A DNA stretch of 35,682 nucleotides, taken from positions 1 through 35,682 of the forward strand of contig JAWLGU010000049.1 of NCBI GenBank assembly GCA_041690675.1, in the 5' to 3' direction. Positions 7,342 to 15,263 of this stretch are shown piece by piece. Made by a program: the position numbers and the translations under genes. Origin of the DNA: UBA7803 sp041690675 (GTDB taxonomy: Bacteria > Pseudomonadota > Gammaproteobacteria > Pseudomonadales > Azotimanducaceae). Position 1 is the stretch's first letter. Every line of letters begins with the position of its first letter. A model generated the notes under the pieces. The model was not told the DNA's origin. It was given only the letters and a program-made list of their open reading frames with translations, and searched no databases.

Positions 7342-9549
7342 TCACTGCAGCATGCCTTGGTCGATCTCGGTGCGGTGCTCGGCGAGCGCGACCTGGCGGG
7401 TCAGGGTGATGTAGTCCACCAGGATGTTGCCGGATTCCCGAACCATGGCGTCTTCCCGGGGATCCTCCTCGTCGTCCGTCTCTTCCAGGGCGATCTCCTC
7501 GAGCTCGTCCACGCTCGCCAGCGGCTCTTCGCCTCTGGCCAGCCGCAGTGCGTTCTCGAGCTCGAGACGCCACGCCTCTTCCCGCACCTTCTCCGCTTTG
7601 CGCACCGCCTCGTTCAGCGACACGTGGGTGCGGTTCGCTTCTTCCTCGGTCCGCTGGGCCAATGCCCGCAGGTAGGCGAATTCCGGGTCGTCCGCCACCC
7701 GCCGCCGGTGGCGCGCGTTGAGCTCGGCCAGCAGTGGGTGAATGTCGTTGCTGCGGGGGTACACCGCGGGTTGGATCATGTCCCAGGCCATGGCGTCTTC
7801 CAGAGCGCTCTCGCCGATGTGCTCGGCGTCGTAGATCTCGGGAAACTCGATATCCGGGATGATGCCCTGATGCTGGGTACTCTGGCCGGAGACCCGGTAG
7901 AACTTGGCCGCGGTGATCTTCAGCTGCCCCCGGTTCAAGGGGATGAGGGTCTGCACGGTGCCCTTGCCGAAGGTCTGGCTGCCGATGATGATGCCCCGGC
8001 CGTAGTCCTGGATGGCGCCGGCGAAGATCTCCGAGGCGGAAGCGGACAGCCGATTCACCAGCACCGCCATGGGACCTTCCCAGGCCACGCTGTCGTCGGT
8101 GTCGGCGTAGATGCTGGGGCGCCGGTTGGCGGACTTCACCTGCACCGTGGGGCCCGATTTGATGAACAGCCCGGTGAGCGCGTCCGCTTCCTGCAGCGAG
8201 CCGCCGCCGTTGTTACGCAGATCGACGACCAGCGCGTCGATCTCCTCGGCCTTCAGCTCTTCGATGAGGCGCCGAACGTCCCGGGTGGTGCTCTTGTAGT
8301 TGGGGTCGCCCTGCTGGATGGCCTTGAAATCGGCGTAGAAGGTGGGCACCTCGATGATGCCGATGCGATGTTCCTCACCGTTGCGCTCGAGGGTCAGAAG
8401 CTTCTTCTGCGCCGCCTGCTCCTCGAGCTGAACCGCGTCACGGAGGATGGTGACCACCCGGGTGGTGCCGTCGGTGGCGGTATGGGGAATCACCTCCAGG
8501 CGCACCGTGGAATTCTTCGGACCACGAATCAGCTCCACCACGTCGTCCAGGCGCCAGCCCACCACGTCGATGAGGGGGCCGTCCTCGCCCTGGCCCACGC
8601 TGACGATCCGGTCCGAGGGCTTCAGCAGCCCGGACTTGTCCGCCGGCCCGGCCGGCACCAGCTCGACCACGGACGTGTACTCGTCTTCGTTTCGCAGCAC
8701 GGCGCCGATGCCTTCGAGCTGCAGCGACATGTTGATGTTGAAGTTCTCCGAGGTCCGCGGCGAGAAGTACTGGGTGTGCGGGTCGTAGCTGGTGGCGAAG
8801 GCGTTGACGTAGAGCTGGAAGGCGTCCTCGCTCTTGGTCTGCAGCGCCTGATTCAGGCGGTAGCGGTAGCGCTTGCCCAGCAGCTCCTCGATCTCCTCCA
8901 GCGGCTTGCCGTTCAGCTTCATGGTCAGCACGGAAGCCTTCAGGCGCTTGCGCCAGAGATCGTTCATGGCCGCTTCGTCCGCCGGCCAGGGCGCGCCCTT
9001 GCGGTCGATGGCCACGGCCTCGTCGCCGCTGAAGCTCAGGTCGTCCAGGCCGCTTTCGACCTCGTCGAGCAGGAACTGCAGGCGCTCCGTCATGCGCTGC
9101 TGATAACGGTTGAAGATGTGGAACGCCGGCTCCAGTTCGCCGCGTATCAGGGCTTCGTCCAGCTTGTAGCGGTACTTCTCGAGCTCCTTCACGTCGGAGG
9201 CGAAGAAGTACACGCGTCCGCCGTCCAGCATGTCTAGATAATTGTCAAAAATGTGGTCGGAAAGCTCGTCGTCCAGTTTCTTGCTGATGAAGTGGTTCGT
9301 ACGAAGCTGCTCGACGATGGTGAGCAGGGTGCCGCGATGCACGTCCAGCGGCTCCAGATTGCCGAAGTCGCTGGCGGTGGAGTAGGCGACCTGATCGCCC
9401 GGCGGCGCGTCGGCAGCGGCCCAGGAGCCGTCGCCGGCAACCAGGCCCACTGCGAGCAGGAACGCGGCGCAGGCCATCGCGGCCCGGGCGCCCATGGCGG
9501 CGCCCATGGCGGAGTGTCGAAATGAGCGAAGACGTTTGATGAGGTGCAT
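7342..9549 (-). CDS. prc: Carboxy-terminal processing (tail-specific) protease Prc
   Basis: This 735-residue periplasmic serine protease recognises C-terminal tails. In E. coli, Prc/Tsp matures penicillin-binding protein 3 and degrades tagged or peptidoglycan-linked proteins. A signal peptide covers about residues 1-46 (MHLIKRLRSFRHS, an Ala-rich core, then a cleavage region near WAAADA). A helical N-terminal domain follows, then a PDZ domain (about 260-350) with LEGIGAVLRNEDEY and PADKSGLLKPSDRI. The S41 protease domain has the Ser/Lys dyad: S504 in SASASEIFAGA and K529 in TFGKGTVQ, the 25-residue spacing of E. coli Tsp. A long charged C-terminal domain rich in Glu completes the family length. 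It is the first gene of the minus-strand prc-mscS-lon-permease run and is divergent from the FKBP gene, another periplasmic folding factor. Confidence 0.96.
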   Translation of the reverse strand: MHLIKRLRSFRHSAMGAAMGARAAMACAAFLLAVGLVAGDGSWAAADAPPGDQVAYSTASDFGNLEPLDVHRGTLLTIVEQLRTNHFISKKLDDELSDHIFDNYLDMLDGGRVYFFASDVKELEKYRYKLDEALIRGELEPAFHIFNRYQQRMTERLQFLLDEVESGLDDLSFSGDEAVAIDRKGAPWPADEAAMNDLWRKRLKASVLTMKLNGKPLEEIEELLGKRYRYRLNQALQTKSEDAFQLYVNAFATSYDPHTQYFSPRTSENFNINMSLQLEGIGAVLRNEDEYTSVVELVPAGPADKSGLLKPSDRIVSVGQGEDGPLIDVVGWRLDDVVELIRGPKNSTVRLEVIPHTATDGTTRVVTILRDAVQLEEQAAQKKLLTLERNGEEHRIGIIEVPTFYADFKAIQQGDPNYKSTTRDVRRLIEELKAEEIDALVVDLRNNGGGSLQEADALTGLFIKSGPTVQVKSANRRPSIYADTDDSVAWEGPMAVLVNRLSASASEIFAGAIQDYGRGIIIGSQTFGKGTVQTLIPLNRGQLKITAAKFYRVSGQSTQHQGIIPDIEFPEIYDAEHIGESALEDAMAWDMIQPAVYPRSNDIHPLLAELNARHRRRVADDPEFAYLRALAQRTEEEANRTHVSLNEAVRKAEKVREEAWRLELENALRLARGEEPLASVDELEEIALEETDDEEDPREDAMVRESGNILVDYITLTRQVALAEHRTEIDQGMLQ

Positions 9550-9780
9550 GCGGTTGGCTTTTCCAGCTGGTGCCGTGGTCGGTGGTCGTTAAAGTCCTTA
9601 CTTGTCCGTTGGACTTGTGTTTAGATGCCCGCGATCGACAGGGCGCGGCGGAGCCGAGGCAGCCGCTCCGAGCTCGCTGGCCGTCCTTCTTTAAGATAAC
9701 GGCGGCGTGGCGAGGTTCCGTCTCCCGCCGAATGTAACCCGGCATTCACACAACGAGCAACCGGGATCAAGGAGCGTGAT
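9550..9780. other. Divergent intergenic region between prc and the FKBP gene
   Basis: These 231 bases must hold the promoters of two divergent envelope genes. I find no convincing sigma-70 or sigma-E pair. An inverted repeat, AAGTCC (9592-9597) with GGACTT (9611-9616), and TAAGAT at 9692-9697 are the only suggestive elements. A clear Shine-Dalgarno, AAGGAG (9769-9774), sits 6 bases before the FKBP ATG. Confidence 0.4.
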
Positions 9781-10614
9781 ATGCAGTTTGCAAAAGACCA
9801 CCCCACCCTCCGGCGCGCGCGCCGGGCCCCGGCAGCCGCCGGGTTCCGTTTCTCCATGCTCGGCGCGGCGGTGCTGCTCTCGCTGCTCGCCGGCTGCGAG
9901 GGGGCCGGGGAGCAGGCTGGGGAGTCCCAGGCGGCCATCGAGGACGATGCCGCCAAGGCGAGCTACAGCCTGGGCTACCGCTTCGCCGAGAACGTGCAGC
10001 GTCAGTTCGGCGAGGACCTCAGCCAGGACGCGTTTCTGCGTGGTGTCAGCGACAAGCTCGCGGGCGCGGAGGCGGCAGTGAGCGACGAGGAAGCCCAGCG
10101 GGTGCTGACCGAGATGATGGAAGCCAGGCAGGCTCAGGCCGCGGGTGACGCGCTGGATAACCTCGAGGAGGGTCTGAGCTTCCTGGAGAAGAACGCCCAG
10201 CGCGAGGGCGTGATCGTGCTGGAATCCGGGCTTCAGTACGAGGTGCTGGAGGAAGGCGAGGGCGAGAAGCCGGACGCCTCGGATCTGGTGACGACCCACT
10301 ACGAGGGGCGGCTCATCGACGGCACGGTGTTCGACAGCTCCTACCAGCGCGGCGAGCCGGCAACCTTCCCGCTCAACCGGGTGATCCCCGGCTGGACCCA
10401 GGGACTGCAGCTCATGTCGCCCGGCGCCAAGTACCGCCTGTACGTGCCGGCGGACATGGCCTACGGCGAGCGGGGCGCCGGCGACAGCATCCCGCCCAAC
10501 TCGGTGCTCATCTTCGACGTGGAGCTGCTCGGTGTGCAGCAAGACGAGGAACCGGCTCCGGACGCCGCAGCCGCGGATGCGGACACCGCGGGCGCGGAGT
10601 CCGCGGAGCAGTAG
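9781..10614 (+). CDS. FKBP-type peptidyl-prolyl isomerase, lipoprotein (FkpA/Mip-like)
   Basis: This 277-residue isomerase helps fold proteins in the periplasm. A long basic leader (HPTLRRARRAP) and a hydrophobic core lead to the lipobox LLAGC, so cleavage before C39 would give a membrane-anchored lipoprotein. Residues 55-160 match the FkpA/Mip dimerisation domain: ASYSLGYRFAENVQRQFG followed by a long helix with EEAQRVLTEMMEARQ. The FKBP fold (about 165-255) carries DGTVFDSSYQRGEPATFPL, VIPGWTQGLQLM and AYGERGAGDSIPPNSVLIFDVEL, with the aromatic and acidic residues of the isomerase pocket in place. The tail is a low-complexity Ala/Asp/Glu run. AAGGAG 6 bases upstream supports the ATG at 9781. 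It is divergent from prc. Confidence 0.95.
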   Translation: MQFAKDHPTLRRARRAPAAAGFRFSMLGAAVLLSLLAGCEGAGEQAGESQAAIEDDAAKASYSLGYRFAENVQRQFGEDLSQDAFLRGVSDKLAGAEAAVSDEEAQRVLTEMMEARQAQAAGDALDNLEEGLSFLEKNAQREGVIVLESGLQYEVLEEGEGEKPDASDLVTTHYEGRLIDGTVFDSSYQRGEPATFPLNRVIPGWTQGLQLMSPGAKYRLYVPADMAYGERGAGDSIPPNSVLIFDVELLGVQQDEEPAPDAAAADADTAGAESAEQ

Positions 10615-10621
10615 GCCGCGG

Positions 10622-10915
10622 ATGGCGGAGCTCGCCGGGGTGGAGCGACGGCGGCGGCCGCGGCCGCGCAAGCCGGGCGGTGCGGAGCAGCGCCTCAGAG
10701 CCGGGCGCCAGCACGGCGGGCGACTGACCCGCACCATCGTGCTGGGCGCCCTGGTGGTGCTCCTGGGCATCGCTTGGCTGGCCAGAGAGCTCGAGCTGGA
10801 TGTGGATGAGCTCCTCGGCTACGCCCTCACCAGCCTGCTGCTGGTGGGCGGGCTGGTGGCGCTGGCGCTCCTGGGGGCGATAGTGCTGCGTCTGCTGCGA
10901 CGGCTGTTCCGCTGA
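10622..10915 (+). CDS. Small two-helix membrane protein, function unknown
   Basis: The 97-residue product starts with a very basic segment (RRRRPRPRKP) of about 36 residues, followed by two predicted membrane helices: TIVLGALVVLLGIAWLA and SLLLVGGLVALALLGAIV, joined by an acidic loop (ELELDVDE). It ends with LRLLRRLFR. I recognise no family. The ATG at 10622 lies 7 bases after the FKBP stop, so the two are probably one transcript. The open frame extends upstream to 10532, but that part overlaps the FKBP coding region and has shadow-like composition. The gene ends 9 bases before the convergent signal peptidase stop, leaving no room for a terminator. Confidence 0.65.
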   Translation: MAELAGVERRRRPRPRKPGGAEQRLRAGRQHGGRLTRTIVLGALVVLLGIAWLARELELDVDELLGYALTSLLLVGGLVALALLGAIVLRLLRRLFR

Positions 10916-10924
10916 CGGCGCGAC

Positions 10925-11602
10925 TCAAGGCAGGTTCGCCAGGAAGCGGTTCATGCGCGGTGCGTAGTAGTTGTCGTAATCCAGCGAGAAGGCGATGGCT
11001 TTGGCCTGGCCGAGTATCCGCTCGCGGGGCACGAAGCCGATGACCCTGGAATCCCGGCTGTTGTCGCGGTTGTCGCCCAGCATCAGGTACTGGCCCTCCG
11101 GCACCCGCGTGCTGGCGAACGAGCTGGTGAACCCCGCTCCGTCGTCGCGCAGCATCACGTGGCGTTCGCTGTCGAGGATGGATTCCCGGTACACGCTGTA
11201 GCCCCGACCCGCCTGGAACGGCGCCTCCGCCGGCGCCACCGGCGTGTAGACGGCAGCGACGCCGTTGATGGTCAGGCGGTTGTGGCGCAGGCTCACCACG
11301 TCGCCGGGCACCGCCACCACCCGTTTCACCAGCAGCTGGTCGTCCTCGGGGGAGGTGAAGGTGACCACGTCGCCGCGGCGGGGCTCCTGCCAGGAGGTCA
11401 GGCGCACCAGGGTGAAGGGAACCCGCAGTCCGTAGGCCAGCTTGTCCACCACGATGCGGTCGCCCACCAGGATGGAAGGCAGCATGGAGCCGGACGGCAC
11501 CTGGTTCCAGTCCGCCACCGCGGAGCGGAACAGCAGCATCACCGCGACGAACAGCAGGAAGCCGCGCCATTCCCGCCAGATGCGCCTCGGCCGGTGGGTC
11601 AT
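10925..11602 (-). CDS. Signal peptidase I (LepB family), short form
   Basis: This 225-residue inner-membrane protease removes signal peptides from exported proteins on the periplasmic face. There is one N-terminal membrane helix (about residues 14-29, FLLFVAVMLLFRSAVA), then box B QVPSGSMLPSI with nucleophile S39, box D LLVKRVVAVPGD with general base K93, and box E GDNRDNSRDSR. The housekeeping E. coli enzyme is about 324 residues with two membrane helices, so this is a compact form. It is also not next to lepA, and may be a second signal peptidase. The start ATG overlaps the stop of the DUF1244 gene (ATGA at 11602-11599), so the two are translationally coupled. Confidence 0.93.
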   Translation of the reverse strand: MTHRPRRIWREWRGFLLFVAVMLLFRSAVADWNQVPSGSMLPSILVGDRIVVDKLAYGLRVPFTLVRLTSWQEPRRGDVVTFTSPEDDQLLVKRVVAVPGDVVSLRHNRLTINGVAAVYTPVAPAEAPFQAGRGYSVYRESILDSERHVMLRDDGAGFTSSFASTRVPEGQYLMLGDNRDNSRDSRVIGFVPRERILGQAKAIAFSLDYDNYYAPRMNRFLANLP

Positions 11603-11913
11603 CCGTCGGCCCTGCCGCGCGCGAAGCGATCGAGCTGCTCAGGGCTCGCTTCGCGCTGGTACTTTTCCTTCCACTCGGCGTAGGGCATGCCGTACACCCG
11701 CTCCCGCGCGGCCTCGTAGTCCATGGCGACGCCCGCCTCCTCGCAGGCGGCCACGTACCACTTGGACAGGCAGTTGCGGCAGAACCCCGCCAGGTTCATC
11801 AGATCGATGTTCTGGACGTCCTTGCGGGCGTCGAGGTGCTCGAGCAGGCGGCGCAACACCGCCGCTTCGATGGCGTCTCGCTGACTGTCGTCGAGTTCTC
11901 GGGGGTGCGTCAC
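11599..11913 (-). CDS. DUF1244-family protein
   Basis: The 104-residue protein matches the conserved DUF1244 family. Typical features are a helical start, LEHLDARKDVQNIDLMNL, the cysteine pair in AGFCRNCLSKWY, and GMPYAEWKEKYQ near the end. The family is widespread in proteobacteria and has no assigned function; the CxxC-like pair suggests metal or redox chemistry, which is inference. It overlaps the signal peptidase start by 4 bases (ATGA) and is the promoter-proximal gene of the pair. It diverges from the TerC gene across about 128 bases (11914-12041) in which I see no clear promoter. Confidence 0.85.
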   Translation of the reverse strand: MTHPRELDDSQRDAIEAAVLRRLLEHLDARKDVQNIDLMNLAGFCRNCLSKWYVAACEEAGVAMDYEAARERVYGMPYAEWKEKYQREASPEQLDRFARGRADG

Positions 11914-12030
11914 GGCTGCAGACTCCGGGTAGCGACGGGAAGCCCCATCTTACCCCCAATCGGCCGTGTGGGCGCAGCGACGCTGCCATGGTCCGGGGTG
12001 CTGTGATTCAATTCCGCCTGCACCGATGGC

Positions 12031-12037
12031 GAGGAGA
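12031..12037 (+). promoter_or_regulatory. Ribosome binding site fixing the TerC start
   Basis: GAGGAGA lies 4 bases before the GTG at 12042. The frame is open far upstream (to 11442, with an ATG at 11989), but this site and the point where the family alignment begins both favour the GTG. Confidence 0.7.
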
Positions 12038-12041
12038 CATC

Positions 12042-12818
12042 GTGGAGCTCTTGCAGGACCCGGAGATCTGGGCGGCCTTTCTGACCCTGACCGCCCTGGA
12101 GATCGTCCTGGGGATCGACAACATCGTTTTCATCTCAATTCTCACCGGGCGGCTGCCCCGGGAGCAGCAGAACAGAGCACGGATTCTGGGGCTCAGCCTG
12201 GCCATGCTCATGCGCCTGGCGCTGCTGTTCTCCCTGGCCTGGATCATGCGGCTCACCACGGATCTGTTCGAGGTCCTCGGCGAAGGCATCAGTGGCCGCG
12301 ATATCATTCTCCTCTCCGGGGGCGCGTTTCTCATGGCCAAGGCGACCCGCGAGGTGCACAACAGCCTGGAAGGGGAAGCGCACGTGCACGGCGGCCCGAC
12401 GGCCGCCACCCTGGGCACGGTGCTGGTGCAGATCGCCATCATCGACATGGTCTTCTCGCTGGACTCGGTGATCACCGCCGTGGGCATGGTCCAGCACATC
12501 GAGGTCATGGTGGCGGCGGTCGTGGTGGCGGTGCTGGTGATGATGGCCGCAGCGGGACCCATCGCCCGGTTCGTGGAAGCCCACCCCACCATCAAGATGC
12601 TCGCGCTGTCGTTTCTCATTCTCATCGGCTTCACCCTCGTGGGCGAGGGCCTCGACTTCCACACCCCCAAGGGCTACATCTATACCGCCATGGCGTTCTC
12701 GCTGGGGGTCGAGATGCTCAACATCCGCGCCAAGCGGGCCCGCGAGGATCACGTGCGGCTGCGCAAGGCGCAGCTGGCGGATCTGGTGGAAGGGTCCGCA
12801 GGAGGTGGACGCCGGTGA
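12042..12818 (+). CDS. TerC-family integral membrane protein (metal export-like)
   Basis: This 258-residue inner-membrane protein belongs to the TerC family, several members of which export manganese. Conserved acidic residues sit in membrane helices: ALEIVLGIDNIVFISI near the start and IIDMVFSLDSVITAVGM in the middle. Seven or so hydrophobic segments can be picked out, separated by a His-containing loop (EGEAHVHGG). Helix IKMLALSFLILIGFTLVGEG and the segment MAFSLGVEMLN are also typical. The GTG start is chosen from the adjacent GAGGAGA. The stop overlaps the start of the PP2C gene (GTGA at 12815-12818), so the two are translationally coupled. Manganese as substrate is inference. Confidence 0.9.
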   Translation: MELLQDPEIWAAFLTLTALEIVLGIDNIVFISILTGRLPREQQNRARILGLSLAMLMRLALLFSLAWIMRLTTDLFEVLGEGISGRDIILLSGGAFLMAKATREVHNSLEGEAHVHGGPTAATLGTVLVQIAIIDMVFSLDSVITAVGMVQHIEVMVAAVVVAVLVMMAAAGPIARFVEAHPTIKMLALSFLILIGFTLVGEGLDFHTPKGYIYTAMAFSLGVEMLNIRAKRAREDHVRLRKAQLADLVEGSAGGGRR

Positions 12819-13549
12819 CCGTGGACATCGTCGCCCGCACCGACACCGGCCGCGCCCGTCGGCGTAACGAGGACTGTGTCGGTGTCGACCTGGCACGGGG
12901 GGCGGCGGTGCTGGCGGACGGGATGGGTGGCCTGGCCGACGGCCACCTGGCAAGTCGGGAAGCCGTTCGGGGGATTCTCCGCTTCCTCGAGGAGGTCCAG
13001 CCGGCACGGCCGGACCGGCCCGTGCTGGAGGCGGCCCTGGCCGCGGCGAACCGCCGGGTGCGGGAGCTGGCCGCGGAGCGCAGGGACGGCGCGATGGGCA
13101 CGACGGCGGTGGTGATGCTCCTCGCCGGCGACGGCCGCTGTGCCCTGGCCTGGGTGGGCGACTCCCGAGCGTACCGGTACGCCGGCGGCAAGCTGGAGCC
13201 CCTGTCCCGGGATCACAGCCTGGTCCAGGAACTGGTGGAGCGTGGCGAGCTTTCGCCGGAGCAGGCCCGTCATGCCAATCTGCGCAACGTCATCACCCGA
13301 GCCCTGGGCATCGAGCCCGACGTGCAGCCCGACGGCCTGGAGCTGCTGCTGGCACCGGGGGAGATGCTGCTGCTTTGCAGCGACGGCCTCTGGGACATGT
13401 TGGAGGATGACGAAATGGCCCGGGTGCTGGAGCGGCACCTGCGGACGGACCGGGACCTGACCGCCTGTGCCGATGCCCTGATCGCCGGGGCCAACGAGGC
13501 CGGCGGGCTCGACAACGTCTCCGTGGTGCTGGCGATGCGTAAGCCGTAG
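12815..13549 (+). CDS. PP2C-type Ser/Thr protein phosphatase
   Basis: This 244-residue metal-dependent phosphatase removes phosphate from Ser/Thr residues in the cytoplasm. All bacterial PP2C motifs are present: ARTDTGRARRRNED (phosphate-binding Arg and metal Asp), VLADGMGG (two-metal centre), GTTAVVMLL, WVGDSRAYR, LSRDHSLVQEL, NVITRALG, LLCSDGLWDML and GGLDNVSVV, which ends the metal site. There is no membrane segment and no extra domain. AGGAGGTGG (12800-12808) lies 6 bases before the GTG start, which overlaps the TerC stop as GTGA. Its substrate is unknown. The giant Ser/Thr kinase at 22304-28840 is the nearest candidate partner, but the two are not in one operon. It ends 12 bases from a convergent gene. 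Confidence 0.95.
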   Translation: MTVDIVARTDTGRARRRNEDCVGVDLARGAAVLADGMGGLADGHLASREAVRGILRFLEEVQPARPDRPVLEAALAAANRRVRELAAERRDGAMGTTAVVMLLAGDGRCALAWVGDSRAYRYAGGKLEPLSRDHSLVQELVERGELSPEQARHANLRNVITRALGIEPDVQPDGLELLLAPGEMLLLCSDGLWDMLEDDEMARVLERHLRTDRDLTACADALIAGANEAGGLDNVSVVLAMRKP

Positions 13550-13561
13550 CTGCCGCTGGCC

Positions 13562-14293
13562 CTAGCGGGGATCCGGCCCCAGCACGTCCCGCATCACCGC
13601 GCCGGCCTCGCGCAAGGCGCGCGCGCCGTCGCCGATGAAGGTGGAGCCGTGCATCGCCGCGCACACCCTCGGGCGCAGATCCGCCAGGCTGTGGAGATAG
13701 GCCTCGGTGTGGGCGGTGAACGGCATGTAATTGGCGAACGGCCCCTGCTGGTAGGCGGTGAGGGTGTCTCGATATCTGCCCACCACGTCGGACTCCGTCG
13801 TCGCCTCCACGGCGCCCATCTGGTGGAGCAGATCGGAGCAGAACAGCACCCCTTCCGTCTCGTCGAACAGCATGCTCGCGTCCCAGCCGTGGGGGAGATG
13901 GGGCGTGTGACGGATCCGGATGTCGTGCCGGCCGATGGACATGGTCGCGCCGTCGTCGAGCGCCAGGGGGGGACGATCGGCGAAGTCGCCTATGAACACC
14001 GCAGCGCCCACCTGGGTGGTCACCGCCTGGGCGCGCGGCGCCGCGCCAAGCCACTCGTTGAGCGAGCCGCACTCGTCGGGCTCGAAGTGGCTGAAGCCGA
14101 TCCAGCGGATCTCTGCCGGGTCCATCAGCCGGGCCACGGCGTTCCGCACCTCGGCGAACTGGTGCCGCATGCCCGTGTGGTAGAGCAGCGGCTCTTCGTC
14201 CCGTATCAGAAACTGGTTGAACTGCAGATCCACCGCTGGGACGTAGATGCTGATCCGATAAACGTCTGCCGCGATCTCGCTGATTTCCGCCAT
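13562..14293 (-). CDS. Diiron ODP-type metallo-beta-lactamase-fold protein, no flavodoxin domain
   Basis: The product is 243 residues when started at ATG 14293. It matches the oxygen-binding diiron (ODP) domain of flavodiiron proteins, which reduce oxygen or nitric oxide. The metal ligands are visible: H69-x-E71-x-D73 in FSHFEPDECGS, histidines in HTPHLPHGWDAS, the bridging Asp in LFCSDLL, and the last His in AAMHGSTF. Classical flavodiiron proteins add a C-terminal flavodoxin domain of about 150 residues that supplies electrons; here the protein stops after the ODP fold. It must therefore use a separate donor, act as a sensor, or catalyse another reaction. The upstream ATG at 14305 is less likely because GGAGG (14303-14299) is spaced for 14293. 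Confidence 0.85.
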   Translation of the reverse strand: MAEISEIAADVYRISIYVPAVDLQFNQFLIRDEEPLLYHTGMRHQFAEVRNAVARLMDPAEIRWIGFSHFEPDECGSLNEWLGAAPRAQAVTTQVGAAVFIGDFADRPPLALDDGATMSIGRHDIRIRHTPHLPHGWDASMLFDETEGVLFCSDLLHQMGAVEATTESDVVGRYRDTLTAYQQGPFANYMPFTAHTEAYLHSLADLRPRVCAAMHGSTFIGDGARALREAGAVMRDVLGPDPR

Positions 14294-14298
14294 TCTTC

Positions 14299-14303
14299 CC
14301 TCC
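14299..14303 (-). promoter_or_regulatory. Ribosome binding site deciding the ODP gene start
   Basis: On the minus strand GGAGG stands 5 bases before the ATG at 14293 and overlaps the first codons of the longer alternative that begins at 14305. This makes 14293 the better start. Confidence 0.65.
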
Positions 14304-14333
14304 ATCCGCCGGTTACCGATTCACGCCATCCGC

Positions 14334-15263
14334 TCACGATCCCAGCGCTCCGTGGCGCTCGCCTCGCCGGGCCGCCAGCTCCACCTGCCGGCGGCGCTCG
14401 CTGAACGCGGCGCGCTGGGCGTCCGTGTGCTCATCGATGCAACGGGGGCAGCTCACCCCCGGCCGGTAGGCCGGGCTCGCCATGTCCGCCCGGGACAGCG
14501 GCCGCCGGCAGGCGTAGCACTGCTCGAAGGAGCCCTGAGCGAGGCCCTGGTCCACGGACACCCGCTGGTCGAACACGAAGCACTCGCCCTGCCAGCGGTT
14601 CTCTCCGGGCGCCACGGTCTCCAGGTAGCTGAGAACGCCGCCGTCGAGCTGGTAGACCGCCTCGAAACCCTGGTCCAGAAACCAGGCGGAGGCCTTCTCG
14701 CAGCGGATACCGCCGGTGCAGAACATGGCCACCCGCGGGTGCCGGGTCGGGTCGAGGTGGCGCTTCACCCACGCCGGCAGTTGCCGGAATGAGCGGGTGC
14801 CCGGATCCACGGCGCCGGGAAAGGTGCCGATCTCGATCTCGTAGTGGTTACGCGTGTCGAGGACGATCACGTCCGGGTCGTCCAGCAGGGCGTTCCAGCG
14901 CCGCGGGTCCACGTGCTCCCCGGTCCGGCGGGCGGGCGCCACGCCGGGCTGATCCAGCCGCACGATCTCGGGCTTGATCCGCACCTTCAGGCGGTAGAAC
15001 ACCCGATTACCGGGGGCGGCGCTGGAGAACCGGAAGCGCATGCCGGAGAAGGCCGAGCCGCTGCCCGCCGGACCGCGGGTCAGGTAGTCGCGGAACCGTT
15101 CGAGGGCACTGCGCTCGCCCGCCAGGGTGGCGTTGATGCCTTCCTCCGCCAGGAGAATGGTGCCCTTGATTCCCAGCGCCTCCGCCTGGGCGTGCAGGTC
15201 GTCTCGAAGCTCGCCCAGCGCTCCCAGGTCGACGAAGCGGTAGAAGGACATCACCGCCGACAT
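14334..15263 (-). CDS. trhO: tRNA uridine(34) hydroxylase TrhO (YceA/UPF0176, rhodanese domain)
   Basis: The 309-residue cytoplasmic enzyme uses molecular oxygen to hydroxylate uridine 34 of certain tRNAs, the first step toward 5-(carboxy)methoxyuridine. An N-terminal acylphosphatase-like domain contains FYRFVDL and KGTILLAEEGINATLAG. The central rhodanese domain has VLDTRNHYEIEIGTF and the active loop FCTGGIRCEKAS with its essential Cys. The C-terminal region has two CxxC pairs, CYACRRPLS and SCPRCIDEH, likely for zinc. The ATG at 15263 shares its A with the bolA stop (TGATG), so translation is coupled. Further in-frame sequence up to 15350 overlaps bolA and is not part of the protein. ATG 15251 (MSFYRFV) is an alternative start. 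Confidence 0.94.
   Translation of the reverse strand: MSAVMSFYRFVDLGALGELRDDLHAQAEALGIKGTILLAEEGINATLAGERSALERFRDYLTRGPAGSGSAFSGMRFRFSSAAPGNRVFYRLKVRIKPEIVRLDQPGVAPARRTGEHVDPRRWNALLDDPDVIVLDTRNHYEIEIGTFPGAVDPGTRSFRQLPAWVKRHLDPTRHPRVAMFCTGGIRCEKASAWFLDQGFEAVYQLDGGVLSYLETVAPGENRWQGECFVFDQRVSVDQGLAQGSFEQCYACRRPLSRADMASPAYRPGVSCPRCIDEHTDAQRAAFSERRRQVELAARRGERHGALGS

Noticed and set aside
7357..9237. 626-codon open frame opposite prc
   Set aside because: Antisense shadow of Prc, which has signal peptide, PDZ and catalytic dyad. No recognisable domain in the shadow.
9592..9616. Inverted repeat AAGTCC...GGACTT as an operator
   Set aside because: Only 6 bases per arm and no known regulator; kept as a remark in the intergenic entry but not as a site.
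11442..12041. Upstream extension of the TerC reading frame
   Set aside because: Overlaps the signal peptidase and DUF1244 genes in antisense and is Arg/Pro-rich noise; GAGGAGA fixes the start at GTG 12042.
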